Assembly (NCBI GenBank): GCA_900155405.1
Contig: LT700188.1
Location: 992,001 to 1,056,000 of the forward strand
DNA: 64,000 bases
Reading direction: 5' to 3'
Origin: Negativicoccus massiliensis
GTDB lineage: Bacteria; Bacillota; Negativicutes; Veillonellales; Negativicoccaceae
The notes beneath the pieces were generated by a model, which worked only from the letters and a program-made list of their open reading frames with translations, was not told where the DNA came from and made no database searches. Positions within the stretch are counted from its first letter, which is position 1. Every line of letters starts with the position of its first letter. Shown here one piece after another: positions 50,578 through 63,845 of this stretch. The position numbers were made by a program, and so were the translations under genes.

Positions 50578-50600
50578 ATTTTATCTCATATAGATAAAAT
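50578..50600. promoter_or_regulatory. Operator-like inverted repeat at transcription start
   Basis: ATTTTATC-TCATATA-GATAAAAT, a perfect 8-bp inverted repeat directly at the predicted start of transcription, the standard position for a repressor site. No regulator is assignable. Confidence 0.6.
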
Positions 50601-50637
50601 TCGAAATGCAGACAAGTATGCAGAGAGGATGGTATTG

Positions 50638-52128
50638 ATGAAAGCAAAGTTGCAAAAGAAATACGATCTTTATATTGGCGGTGAATGGGTCGCGGCCGGC
50701 GATCAAGAACTGATTGCCGTACACAGCCCGATTGACGGTAAAGAACTGGCGAAAATCGCGGAAGCCACCGAAGCCGATGTGGAAAAAGCGGTAGTGGCGG
50801 CGCAGGAAGCGTTTGAAAGCTGGAAAAAAACCACGCCGCAGGAACGTCAGCAAGTGCTGACGGCGATCGCGGATCTGATCGATGCCAATAAAGAACATTT
50901 GGCGACGGTGGAAACGCTTGACAACGGTAAACCGATTCGTGAAACGATGGCGGCCGATGTTCCGTTCGCGGCGGATCACTTCCGTTACTTCGGCGGTCTG
51001 CTGCGCGGTCGGGAAGGTTCGGCGACAATGCTTGACGAAAACACGCTCAGCCTCATTCTTCGCGAACCGATCGGCGTCGTCGGTCAGATCATTCCGTGGA
51101 ACTTCCCGTTCCTGATGGCGGCTTGGAAATTGGCGCCGGCATTGGCGGCGGGCTGCACGGTTGTCTTAAAACCGTCGAGCCACACCTCGCTTTCCGTCTT
51201 GGAATTGGCGCGCTTAATCGATGAAGCAGGCATTTTACCGAAAGGTGTTCTGAACATCATCACCGGCAGCGGCTCCAAAGCGGGAGAATACATGCTGCAA
51301 AACAAAGGTTTCAATAAATTGGCGTTCACCGGTTCGACCGCTGTCGGCCAGGACGTATATGAAGCGGCCTGCTCGCACATGATTCCGGCCACTTTGGAAC
51401 TCGGCGGCAAATCGGCCAATATCTTCTTTGAGGATATGGACTGGGACATCGCCATGGACGGCGCGCAACTCGGCATCCTCTTCAACCAGGGTCAGGTCTG
51501 CTGCGCGGGTTCGCGTATTTTCGTTCAGGAATCGATTTACGATGAATTCGTAGAACGTCTGGCGAAACTCTTCAAGAAAGTCAAAGTCGGCAACCCGCTC
51601 GATGCGGATACGCAGATGGGCGCCTTGATTTATGAAGATCAGCTCAAGAAAGTGCTCAAATATGTGGAAATCGGTAAAGAAGAAGGAGCGCGCCTTGTGG
51701 CCGGCGGCAAACGTATTACCAAAGACGGCCTCGACAAAGGTTTCTTCATCGAACCGACGATCTTCGCCGATGTGACCAACGACATGAAGATCGCGCAGGA
51801 AGAAATCTTCGGACCGGTCGTTGCTATACAGAAATTTAAAGATGAAGAAGAAGTCATTCGCTTGGCCAACGACAGCATTTACGGCCTCGGCGGCGGCGTC
51901 TTCACCACCAACATCAACAAAGCCATTCGTGTGGCGCGCGGCATTGAAACCGGCCGCATGTGGGTCAACGCCTACAACCAGATCCCGGCGGGCGCTCCGT
52001 TCGGCGGCTACAAACAGTCCGGTATCGGTCGTGAAACCCATGCCATGATCTTGGATCACTACACGCAGGTGAAGAGCATCCTGATCAACATCAACGAAGA
52101 ACCGAGCGGCATGTATCAAACGAAATAA
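50638..52128 (+). CDS. NAD(P)-dependent aldehyde dehydrogenase
   Basis: The 496-residue enzyme has the ALDH marks: FLMAAWKLAPALAAGCTVVL, FTGSTAVGQDV (NAD site), LELGGKSANI (Glu general base near residue 260) and FNQGQVCCAGSR (catalytic Cys near 295), then EEIFGPVVAIQKF. It oxidises an aldehyde to an acid with NAD(P). I chose ATG 50638 (GAGAGG upstream); a longer frame from 50548 would begin within the promoter. Single-gene transcript under an operator-like palindrome, so probably inducible by aldehyde or an alcohol. Confidence 0.94.
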   Translation: MKAKLQKKYDLYIGGEWVAAGDQELIAVHSPIDGKELAKIAEATEADVEKAVVAAQEAFESWKKTTPQERQQVLTAIADLIDANKEHLATVETLDNGKPIRETMAADVPFAADHFRYFGGLLRGREGSATMLDENTLSLILREPIGVVGQIIPWNFPFLMAAWKLAPALAAGCTVVLKPSSHTSLSVLELARLIDEAGILPKGVLNIITGSGSKAGEYMLQNKGFNKLAFTGSTAVGQDVYEAACSHMIPATLELGGKSANIFFEDMDWDIAMDGAQLGILFNQGQVCCAGSRIFVQESIYDEFVERLAKLFKKVKVGNPLDADTQMGALIYEDQLKKVLKYVEIGKEEGARLVAGGKRITKDGLDKGFFIEPTIFADVTNDMKIAQEEIFGPVVAIQKFKDEEEVIRLANDSIYGLGGGVFTTNINKAIRVARGIETGRMWVNAYNQIPAGAPFGGYKQSGIGRETHAMILDHYTQVKSILININEEPSGMYQTK

Positions 52129-52148
52129 TCGTGCGCATACCCGCACAG

Positions 52149-52178
52149 CAAAAGGAGCGCCGCGGCGCTCCTTTTTTG
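52149..52178 (+). terminator. Terminator after ALDH gene
   Basis: AAAAGGAGCGCCG/CGGCGCTCCTTTT stem with T run. Confidence 0.9.
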
Positions 52179-52564
52179 TTGCGCGTAAATGATCGGCAAG
52201 CGTTTACGCCGTACGCATATAAGGATATATAAATAAAGGACGTCGATACGTCACATTATGTCGGCATAAATAAAAAAGGAATTGGCAAGTTTATTTTCTT
52301 GTGTTACAATAAGCCTCGCTTGCGTACTACGAACTCAACGTAGAAGCTCTGTCAACGAGCGGCTAAAAAATGGTTAAGAACGAAAATAAATTCTTGACAG
52401 TCGGAGTCGGTACGTGATACTATAAATGAAGTCGCATGAAGCGACGCGGTTCTTTGAAAACTGAACAATGCAAAGAATTAACGCCAATGTGCGGGTCTGA
52501 TATACAGACTCGAGTCAATTACAAAAGTCCTTGGCAACAAGGCAAACAAATGAGCAATCAAACT
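52179..52564 (+). promoter_or_regulatory. rRNA operon promoters and leader
   Basis: Two promoters are visible: P1 TTGGCA (52282-52287), 17-base spacer, TACAAT (52305-52310); P2 TTGACA (52394-52399) with TACTAT 18 bases on (52418-52423). The leader contains GGTTCTTTGAAAACTGAACAA near 52448, a typical Firmicutes box A/processing segment. The first ~100 bases hold no gene. Confidence 0.75.
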
Positions 52565-54133
<1,569 letters not shown>

Positions 54134-54244
54134 AGACCGAACCGATCATAACGAAAGTTAAGATCCGGTCACTTAGGTCGACACATTGGCAATTTGCATT
54201 GTTTAGTTTTGAGAGAATCGTAAGATTCCTCAAGTGGAAAGCAT

Positions 54245-54321
<77 letters not shown>

Positions 54322-54433
54322 GTTTATTTCACCTGAACGTAAAGTACGGACGAAATAAACAAAGGCAAGCGAACGTATCAAGTACCGAGACGGTATACCA
54401 GAGTATACGAACCCGGTAAAGCATACGCGACGT

Positions 54434-54509
54434 GGGGGTGTAGCTCAGCTGGGAGAGCACCTGCCTTGCAAGCAGGGGGTCAGGAGTTCGATTCTCCTCA
54501 TCTCCACCA
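54434..54509 (+). tRNA. tRNA-Ala (UGC anticodon)
   Basis: 76-nt cloverleaf with anticodon TGC in CTTGCAA and encoded CCA. The acceptor stem has G-U pairs (GGGGGTG with CATCTCC). Second spacer tRNA, the usual Ile-Ala order. Confidence 0.97.
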
Positions 54510-54598
54510 CATTGTTCTTTGAAAACTACACAGAAGAAGAAGAAAGAAACTCTTGTAAAACAAGAGAACACCGAACGTAGAGAAACATTCGATACGAA

Positions 54599-57522
<2,924 letters not shown>

Positions 57523-57601
57523 GAAAGTACGAATGAACTACGAAGGTGATCTACTTCTTCTGTATAGTTTTGAGGGAGCAAACAGCGAACTCAGCAAGTA
57601 A

Positions 57602-57717
<116 letters not shown>

Positions 57718-57723
57718 TACGCG

Positions 57724-57754
57724 AAGAGACCGTCGACATGACGGTCTCTTTTTT
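57724..57754 (+). terminator. rRNA operon terminator
   Basis: AGAGACCGTC-GACA-TGACGGTCTCT-type stem followed by a T6 run. Confidence 0.9.
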
Positions 57755-57921
57755 ATTACAAGCAAGATGGATTGGAAGAAGCGTAAGTGACGCGCATGTG
57801 TCGACTTGTAATCGACGGTAAGGCGTTTTCGGTAATAGCTGCTCTTTCATTTTCATCGTATCAGTATGTAACAAATAGCGGCAGATATGAGAGAGGTTTG
57901 CATTCATATGGAAAAGCAAAG

Positions 57922-57950
57922 AAAAAAGAGGGCGAGTGCCCTCTTTTTTG
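57922..57950 (-). terminator. Terminator after TonB-dependent receptor gene
   Basis: AAAAGAGGGC-GAGT-GCCCTCTTTT stem with A/T runs, just after the receptor stop. Confidence 0.88.
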
Positions 57951-57957
57951 AAAATAC

Positions 57958-60123
57958 TTAGAAACGGTACTGCAAGGAGACGGTGTAAGTTCTTTCACGA
58001 GCGGCCTCGCCTGCGTAGAATTTTTTGTCGAACAGGTTGTAGATGTCGCCTTGTAAGACGAGCCCTTCTTGGATTTCATAGTTGGCGGAAAGGCTGGTGA
58101 TGAAGTAGGAGTCTTCCGATTGGTATTCTCCGGTATCGACGTCAGGGGCCTGTCTTTTGCTGACATAGGTGTTATCCAAGAGGACCTGCCAGGGTTTGGC
58201 ATCCCATTGCACGCCGAAATGAACGAGATGGCGCGGGATATAGTAGTAACGATCGCCACTGATTTTGGCGTCGGTCAGGGTATAGTTGGCATAAGCCGAC
58301 CAGTTTTGGTTGAAGCGGTACTGCGCACCGAATTCGATGCCGCGCCGAGTGAGATCTTCGGCGCTGTTATAGTAGGCCTTGGGCTGTCCTTTCGGGGTCA
58401 TGAGGTTAATAAGGTCTTTCGTTTTAGCGTGGAACATGGTGACGTCCCAATTCATTTTCGCGTCTTTGTGTTTGTAGCCGATCTCCCATGTGTCGGTCGT
58501 TTCCGGTCCCAGGTCGGGGTTGGGATGAATCGTTGATGATCGGCGATATACCCGGTAAATGATCGGCGGGTTGAAGGAGTGACCGTAGCTGATAAAGGCG
58601 GAGTTGTTCTCATCGAAGCGATGCTCCACCGCCACTTTCGGAGACCATTCGCCATACGTTCCGGAACCGAAGTCATTGTATTTCCAGGTACCGTCTTTCT
58701 GCAAGGTGTTGTTGTAGCCCTTTTCTTTCTTGTAGCGGTCGTAACGCATGCCTAAGTAGAGATCGGTCGTATCCGCGACTTGCCATTTATCTTGGAGATA
58801 AAATGCGTGCAAGATCCCGCGTCCGCCATTGTATTCATAGGGGCTGCGGCCGGTATCCCGAGCGATGTCCCGCCAGTGCTCCATGTCAAAGCGGGTTTGC
58901 GCGAAGGATTCGCGATTGTAGTTGTAGCCGACCGTGAGCGTATGGTCTTTGATGTCTATGTTTTTGTGAATATCGAAGTTATACGCTTTGCTCGGATAGT
59001 AGGAGAATCCGCCGGGGCCGTTCCAAGCGTTCAAAGTGTCCGTGTTGACGATATCGGGGGCGCTACCGGAAGTACTGAAGCCGTCGTTGAAACGGTTTGT
59101 GTAGCCGAAATTCGCGAAAAGCTGATTTTTGCGATCGGTGAATTGCAGGCGATGGACGTCCATATCGCGGACACCGTAGTACCCGAGATAATCATCCGGG
59201 TAAATCGTCAAAATTTTCTTATTGGGCAATTCCCAAACGCCGCCCCAAACGGGATTACCGTCTTTGTCGTAAACATAGGTGAAGGGATTGCGATAGTCGT
59301 AATTGTGTTTCGAGCGGGTGAAGGCGTAGTCTAAGCTGCGATCTTCATCGAAATCATAGCCCAAGGAAAAGGACCATGTTTCCGTGTCGTTCAATTTCTC
59401 GCCACGCGAGCCGATGATGTATCGATTTCTTGCCGATTGCGCCAAGTCGACCTTGTGCGTTGGCGTGACCGGTTTGTCAGGGTTTTGCGCTTTGGCTTTT
59501 TTGTCGATGTAGTAGCCGACATAGCCGTCCGTGGAGCGTTTTTCATAACCGACGCCCATGCGCCAGTTGTCCTTTCTTACCTTTGTGTTCAAACCGAAAC
59601 GTTTCGTTTTATTGCTTCCGTAAGAAAGGACGGCATTGCCGCTGAAATCTTCCTGCGATTTCGCGGTGATGATGTTGATGACGCCGCCGACGGCGCGACC
59701 GCCGTAAAGCGACGAGCCGGCGCCGCGGACGACTTCGATTTTTTCAATATCCGTGGTCGGTAAGACGGCCCAGTCGACGGTACCGTTCCAGCCGGAGTTC
59801 AAAGGTTGTCCGTCGAGCATGATCAGGGTTTCATCGGAACCGAAACCGCGCATCATCAAGTCGGAAGATGTTCCTCCGTCCGCGACCGGCGAACGATAGA
59901 TGCCGGGCGTATGCGCTAACGCGTCGGCAAGGTTTTGCACCGGCCGTTTTTTCATTTCTTCCGCCGTGACGACATTGACGGATGCCGGTACATGTTGCGT
60001 GTTCTCCTCAAGCCGCGTCGCGGTGACGATCACTTCCCCCAGATCGTACTGCGGTGCGGCATACGCCATGCTCGTTCCGGCAACCATCGCCAAGACGAGC
60101 GGTATGAGTTTCCTTTTTCCCAT
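57958..60123 (-). CDS. TonB-dependent outer-membrane receptor
   Basis: The 721-residue protein has a signal peptide (AYA-AP, about residue 22), a TonB-box-like LGEVIVTATR, a plug domain (VPASVNVVTAEEMKKRPVQN, DLMMRGFGSDETLIMLDGQP, IEKIEVVRGAGSSLYGGRAV GG, VINIITAK), a 22-strand barrel and a C-terminal Phe (YTVSLQYRF). It imports a bulky scarce nutrient such as an iron chelate or a cobalamin using the inner-membrane TonB-ExbBD motor, which is not in this window. Its Tyr/Asp-rich loops do not reveal the ligand. GAGGAGG lies 7 bases before ATG. Confidence 0.94.
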   Translation of the reverse strand: MGKRKLIPLVLAMVAGTSMAYAAPQYDLGEVIVTATRLEENTQHVPASVNVVTAEEMKKRPVQNLADALAHTPGIYRSPVADGGTSSDLMMRGFGSDETLIMLDGQPLNSGWNGTVDWAVLPTTDIEKIEVVRGAGSSLYGGRAVGGVINIITAKSQEDFSGNAVLSYGSNKTKRFGLNTKVRKDNWRMGVGYEKRSTDGYVGYYIDKKAKAQNPDKPVTPTHKVDLAQSARNRYIIGSRGEKLNDTETWSFSLGYDFDEDRSLDYAFTRSKHNYDYRNPFTYVYDKDGNPVWGGVWELPNKKILTIYPDDYLGYYGVRDMDVHRLQFTDRKNQLFANFGYTNRFNDGFSTSGSAPDIVNTDTLNAWNGPGGFSYYPSKAYNFDIHKNIDIKDHTLTVGYNYNRESFAQTRFDMEHWRDIARDTGRSPYEYNGGRGILHAFYLQDKWQVADTTDLYLGMRYDRYKKEKGYNNTLQKDGTWKYNDFGSGTYGEWSPKVAVEHRFDENNSAFISYGHSFNPPIIYRVYRRSSTIHPNPDLGPETTDTWEIGYKHKDAKMNWDVTMFHAKTKDLINLMTPKGQPKAYYNSAEDLTRRGIEFGAQYRFNQNWSAYANYTLTDAKISGDRYYYIPRHLVHFGVQWDAKPWQVLLDNTYVSKRQAPDVDTGEYQSEDSYFITSLSANYEIQEGLVLQGDIYNLFDKKFYAGEAARERTYTVSLQYRF

Positions 60124-60420
60124 AAAGGCCTCCTCAGAAATAAATAATAAATGATAACAATTGCATATAACTGCAAACCATATCGGTTACAATTGTATAT
60201 ATTATACATTCTCGAAGAGATTTGGTCAAAGAAAGAAAAGAAAAAAGTAAGAGTTTTCTTATTGCAATATTTGTTGCTATGGATTTACCAAAAGATCCAT
60301 GCGATGAATCTTTTGGCGCGGAACTTCAGACCGTTCACGGATGGATTTAAGGTGACAAAAAGATAAGCGTGATATAATAAACAAAATGAAATTTTACTTC
60401 ATCTCACGAGAGAGGGGATT
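60124..60420 (-). promoter_or_regulatory. TonB receptor promoter region
   Basis: On the minus strand TTGACC (60229-60224), 17-base spacer, TATAAT (60206-60201) lies ~75 bases before the start. The leader has TACAATTGTA (60188-60197) and AT-rich dyads around TGATAACAATTGCA (60152-60165), possible iron/metal-regulator sites, but the match to Fur boxes is weak. A plus-strand ATATAAT (60373-60379) may serve the DUF805 gene. Confidence 0.6.
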
Positions 60421-60423
60421 TTG

Positions 60424-60846
60424 ATGAACGAAATGAGACAAGCGCAAGTTGTGGAAGAAATGACGTTTAAGCGCGCCTTTGAACGTTGCGTACGAGAAAA
60501 GTACGTGGCTTTCAGCGGTCGCGCGTCACGTGCGGAATACTGGAAGTTCATGCTGATTTATGTGGTTATTTTGCTCGTTGCGCAGGCGTTGGACGTGGGA
60601 CTTTTTCCGCACACCGTAGACGAGACCGGAATGGGAGGGACGATCACGACGATCGTGACGATTCTGTTGTTCCTGCCGGCGTTTACGGCGCAAATTCGTC
60701 GTTTGCATGATATCGGCAAAAGCGGCTGGTGGATTTTGTGGCAGATTGTGCCGATCATCGGCACGTTGGTGTTGCTTTATTTCTTGGTTAAACCGTCGGA
60801 AAAAGGCGCGAACAAGTACGGCCCGCAGCCTTCGGAAACATTATAA
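60424..60846 (+). CDS. DUF805 inner-membrane protein
   Basis: The 140-residue protein contains FSGRASRAEYWKFMLIYVVI, a membrane pair, and RRLHDIGKSGWWILWQIVPI then GTLVLLYFLVKPSEKGANKY. This is the DUF805 (YhaH-like) signature with about four helices; function is unknown. ATG 60424 follows GAGAGGGG. It has its own promoter and terminator. Conserved GRASRAEYW and LHDIGKSGWW motifs fit the family fully. Confidence 0.93.
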   Translation: MNEMRQAQVVEEMTFKRAFERCVREKYVAFSGRASRAEYWKFMLIYVVILLVAQALDVGLFPHTVDETGMGGTITTIVTILLFLPAFTAQIRRLHDIGKSGWWILWQIVPIIGTLVLLYFLVKPSEKGANKYGPQPSETL

Positions 60847-60872
60847 AAGTCCGCTTCGGCGGGCTTTTTTAT
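60847..60872 (+). terminator. Terminator after DUF805 gene
   Basis: AAAGTCCGC-TTCG-GCGGGCTTT stem with T run. Confidence 0.85.
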
Positions 60873-61212
60873 TGGAAGCGATAAGGCGTGAATGTGAAAA
60901 CGAAAAAGTGACCGAATGAAATTTTACACGGATATTTTGCAAGTAAAAATATGGTCATGATTTTGGCATGATGACGGGAAAATTTCACGCGAAGCGGCAA
61001 ATAATCGGTAACGCGCCACTTTTTTGCGCGCTGCATTTCACTTGTTTTTGACAAAGCGCCGCGGCGGGAAATGGCCGTGCGGCACAGGCGGTATAGAACA
61101 GTTAATATGGTATAATAAGAACAGGAGTTTGTGAGCGGACCGGACAATTTTGATTGTCCATAGCAAGATCAGCAAGAATGTTCGGGACATCTACATATTG
61201 GGAGGTTTTATT
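60873..61212 (+). other. Intergenic region before RNase J gene
   Basis: About 340 bases with no supportable gene. A -10 TATAAT is at 61112-61117 (weak -35), and a TTGACA at 61048-61053 has no matching -10. The leader before RNase J is ~90 bases, with TTTTGATTGTCCATAGC near 61147-61163; no known riboswitch is evident. Confidence 0.4.
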
Positions 61213-62874
61213 TTGGCGAAAGAAAAATTGCAGATCATCCCCCTCGGAGGTTTGGGAGAGATCGGTAAAAACATGACGGTATTCCGTTATGGAGACGATA
61301 TTGTGGTGCTGGATTCGGGCTTGGCATTTCCGGATAACGAAATGTTGGGGATTGATATTGTCATTCCGGATTTCAGTTATTTGATTGAAAATAAGGATAA
61401 AGTACGCGCGATTGTGATCACGCACGGGCACGAGGACCATATCGGCTCGCTCTCGTACCTGTTGAAGGAAGTTTCGGCGCCGGTTTACGCGACGCGCCTG
61501 ACCTGCGGTTTGATCGAAGGCAAGTTGAAAGAAAATCGCGTGGGCAAGTACCAGCTGAATGTCGTTAAATCCGGCGATGAAATCACGGCCGGTGCTTTTA
61601 AAGTCGGGTTTTTCCATGTGAACCATTCGATTCCGGATTCCTGCGGGATTTATTTCCGCACGCCGGTGGGAACGGTGGTGCACAGCGGCGACTTTAAGAT
61701 CGACTACACGCCGGTGGACGGCAAGATGATGGATTTCAAAAAAATTACGGAGCTCGGCAATCGCGGCGTGCTCGTGTATTGCGCGGATTCGACGAACGCG
61801 GAACGCGCCGGGCATACGCCTTCGGAAAAAATGGTTTCCGCGGCGCTGATGCGGGAGTTTGAACAGGCGCGCGGCCGGATCATTTTAGCGACGTTTGCAT
61901 CGAATGTGTCCCGTTTGCAGATGGCGATTGACGCGGCGGTGGCGAATCAACGTAAAGTGGCGGTGTTCGGCCGTTCCATGGTGAATGTCGTCGGGATCGC
62001 GCTCGAAATCGGGTACCTCACGGCGCCGAAAGGAACGATTATCGACAGCGATGAAATTAATCGCTACGGCGCGGACCAGCTTTGCATTTTGACGACCGGC
62101 AGCCAGGGCGAACCGATGGCGGGGCTTTCACGGATGGCGGATGGCGCGCATCGACAGATCCAAATCCATCCGAACGATACGGTCATTCTCTCGGCGTCGC
62201 CGATTCCGGGTAACGAAACGAGCGTCGGCCGCACGATTGATAAATTGGTGAAACTGGGCGCGCATGTGGTGCACGGTTCGGATAAGAAAGTTCACGTATC
62301 CGGCCACGGCTCGCAGGAAGAATTGAAGATGATGTTGTCGCTGATTCGCCCGCGCTTCTTTATTCCGATGCACGGAGAATATCGCATGCTGCATAAACAC
62401 GCGGAAATCGCGGAGAGTTTGGGCGTGAAGCGCGACAATATTTTAATCGGTGAAAACGGACAGATATTTGAATTCACCGGTCGCAAAGGCCGGCTCGCGG
62501 ACAAAGTGCAGGCGGGCAAAGTGTATGTGGACGGCTTGGGCGTCGGCGATGTCGGCAATATTGTCATCCGCGATCGTCAGCAACTGTCGCAGGACGGTAT
62601 GGTCATAGTGACCATGGTGCTCGAAAAAGGATCCGCGCAAGTGCTCGCCGGACCGGATATCGTGTCCCGCGGCTTCATTTACATGCGCGATTCGGAAGCG
62701 TTGATCCGCGAAATGACGCGGCGCGTCGACGCGGTGATCGAGCGCTGCGCGGACAACAATATCACGGAATGGAATGTGATTAAAACGCAGATCCGCGATA
62801 CCTTGTCGCGTTACATCTTTGAAAAGACGCGTCGGCGTCCGATGATTCTGCCGATTATTCAGGAGGTTCATTAA
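61213..62874 (+). CDS. rnj: Ribonuclease J
   Basis: The 553-residue protein has the metallo-beta-lactamase/beta-CASP core: LGGLGEIGKNMTVF, the metal motif THGHEDHIG (about residues 70-78), FHVNHSIPDSCG, VVHSGDFKID, then beta-CASP HP-loop TTGSQGEPMAGLSRMADGAH, HVSGHGSQEELKMML and the C-terminal domain. RNase J is a 5'-3' exo- and endoribonuclease that matures rRNA and decays mRNA. The best start is TTG 61213 with GGGAGG 7 bases upstream; a longer form from 61150 lacks this. Its stop overlaps the next start (TAATG). Confidence 0.95.
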   Translation: MAKEKLQIIPLGGLGEIGKNMTVFRYGDDIVVLDSGLAFPDNEMLGIDIVIPDFSYLIENKDKVRAIVITHGHEDHIGSLSYLLKEVSAPVYATRLTCGLIEGKLKENRVGKYQLNVVKSGDEITAGAFKVGFFHVNHSIPDSCGIYFRTPVGTVVHSGDFKIDYTPVDGKMMDFKKITELGNRGVLVYCADSTNAERAGHTPSEKMVSAALMREFEQARGRIILATFASNVSRLQMAIDAAVANQRKVAVFGRSMVNVVGIALEIGYLTAPKGTIIDSDEINRYGADQLCILTTGSQGEPMAGLSRMADGAHRQIQIHPNDTVILSASPIPGNETSVGRTIDKLVKLGAHVVHGSDKKVHVSGHGSQEELKMMLSLIRPRFFIPMHGEYRMLHKHAEIAESLGVKRDNILIGENGQIFEFTGRKGRLADKVQAGKVYVDGLGVGDVGNIVIRDRQQLSQDGMVIVTMVLEKGSAQVLAGPDIVSRGFIYMRDSEALIREMTRRVDAVIERCADNNITEWNVIKTQIRDTLSRYIFEKTRRRPMILPIIQEVH

Positions 62875-63845
62875 TGCCGCAACGATCTACCCGCGCGCTT
62901 ACGGAAGCGGGCCTGCTCGTCGGTCTCACGGTGGTGTTGTCGCTGGTGGGGACGTACGTGCCGATCCTCTCGGCGGTAGCGCTGTTGTTGTGGCCGGTAC
63001 CGATCGCCTATTTGGGCGTTCGGTACGGCATGCGTTGGTCGCTGCTGGCAACGGTGGCGACTTTATTTATCTTGACGCTTTTCACGGGACCGGTGGTGGC
63101 GGCCGGCATCGGACTCACATTCGGCTCGATGGCGTTGACGTTGGGCGAGGGATTTCGTCAGAAGTGGTCGGCGGGACGCATCTTAACGGTCGCGACGATT
63201 GTTTTTCTGCTCGGTTTCGGGATTCAGTTCCTGCTGTCCTTTTACGTTATGGGCGTGAACGTTTTCGCGATGTACGAAGACGCGATGCGCCAATCGACGG
63301 AACAGGCGTTCCGAACCTTGGAAGGCATGGGTTACAATTCGATTGACCTGGCCGAGGCGAAGTCGCAATACTTGGCGCAACAGGCGCAAATCCGTCAGGT
63401 GGCGCCGTTCATTGTGGTGTCGGCGGGATTGCTGCTGTCGTACCTTGACATCGTTATCGCGCGGGCGATTTTACGTCGTTTGCAGATTGATTTACCGAAA
63501 TTTCCGCCGGTCGCGGAATGGGAAATGCCGCGGGCGGCGCTGTACCTGTATGTATTCGCGTTATTGCTCGGTTGGTTCGGACCGCAATATTTCCCGCAAC
63601 TGCCGGTGGAAATCGCGATGAATATCCAGGTCGCGGCGATGTACCTGATTTGGCTGCAGGGGATCGCGGTCGTTTTCTGGTGGGCCCGACGCCATCCGCG
63701 CTTGGCTTTCATGCGCTGGGTGATCGTGATCGGAAGCTTTATCATTCCGACATTTTTAGGATTTTTATTTTTAATCGGTTTAATTGATATGGGCATCAAT
63801 TATCGTAAGCGGAAAGGATATACTCCGACGAATGGAATATCGTAA
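62874..63845 (+). CDS. YybS-like DUF2232 membrane protein
   Basis: The 323-residue protein has about eight membrane helices (LTEAGLLVGLTVVLSLVGTY, ILSAVALLLWPVPIAYLGVR, ...), a central amphipathic stretch and basic C-terminus (YRKRKG). It belongs to DUF2232, the YybS family, usually placed right before gdpP. Function unknown; it resembles energy-coupling S components in size. Its start overlaps the RNase J stop, and gdpP overlaps its 3' end by 14 bases. Confidence 0.9.
   Translation: MPQRSTRALTEAGLLVGLTVVLSLVGTYVPILSAVALLLWPVPIAYLGVRYGMRWSLLATVATLFILTLFTGPVVAAGIGLTFGSMALTLGEGFRQKWSAGRILTVATIVFLLGFGIQFLLSFYVMGVNVFAMYEDAMRQSTEQAFRTLEGMGYNSIDLAEAKSQYLAQQAQIRQVAPFIVVSAGLLLSYLDIVIARAILRRLQIDLPKFPPVAEWEMPRAALYLYVFALLLGWFGPQYFPQLPVEIAMNIQVAAMYLIWLQGIAVVFWWARRHPRLAFMRWVIVIGSFIIPTFLGFLFLIGLIDMGINYRKRKGYTPTNGIS

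Noticed and set aside
60130-60230. Fur box at the TonB receptor promoter
   Set aside because: TGATAACAATTGCA resembles a Fur half-site on one side only, so the call is not supportable.
60151-60366. 71-codon plus-strand frame upstream of DUF805
   Set aside because: No ribosome site and AT-rich codon use unlike neighbours; overlaps the TonB receptor promoter.
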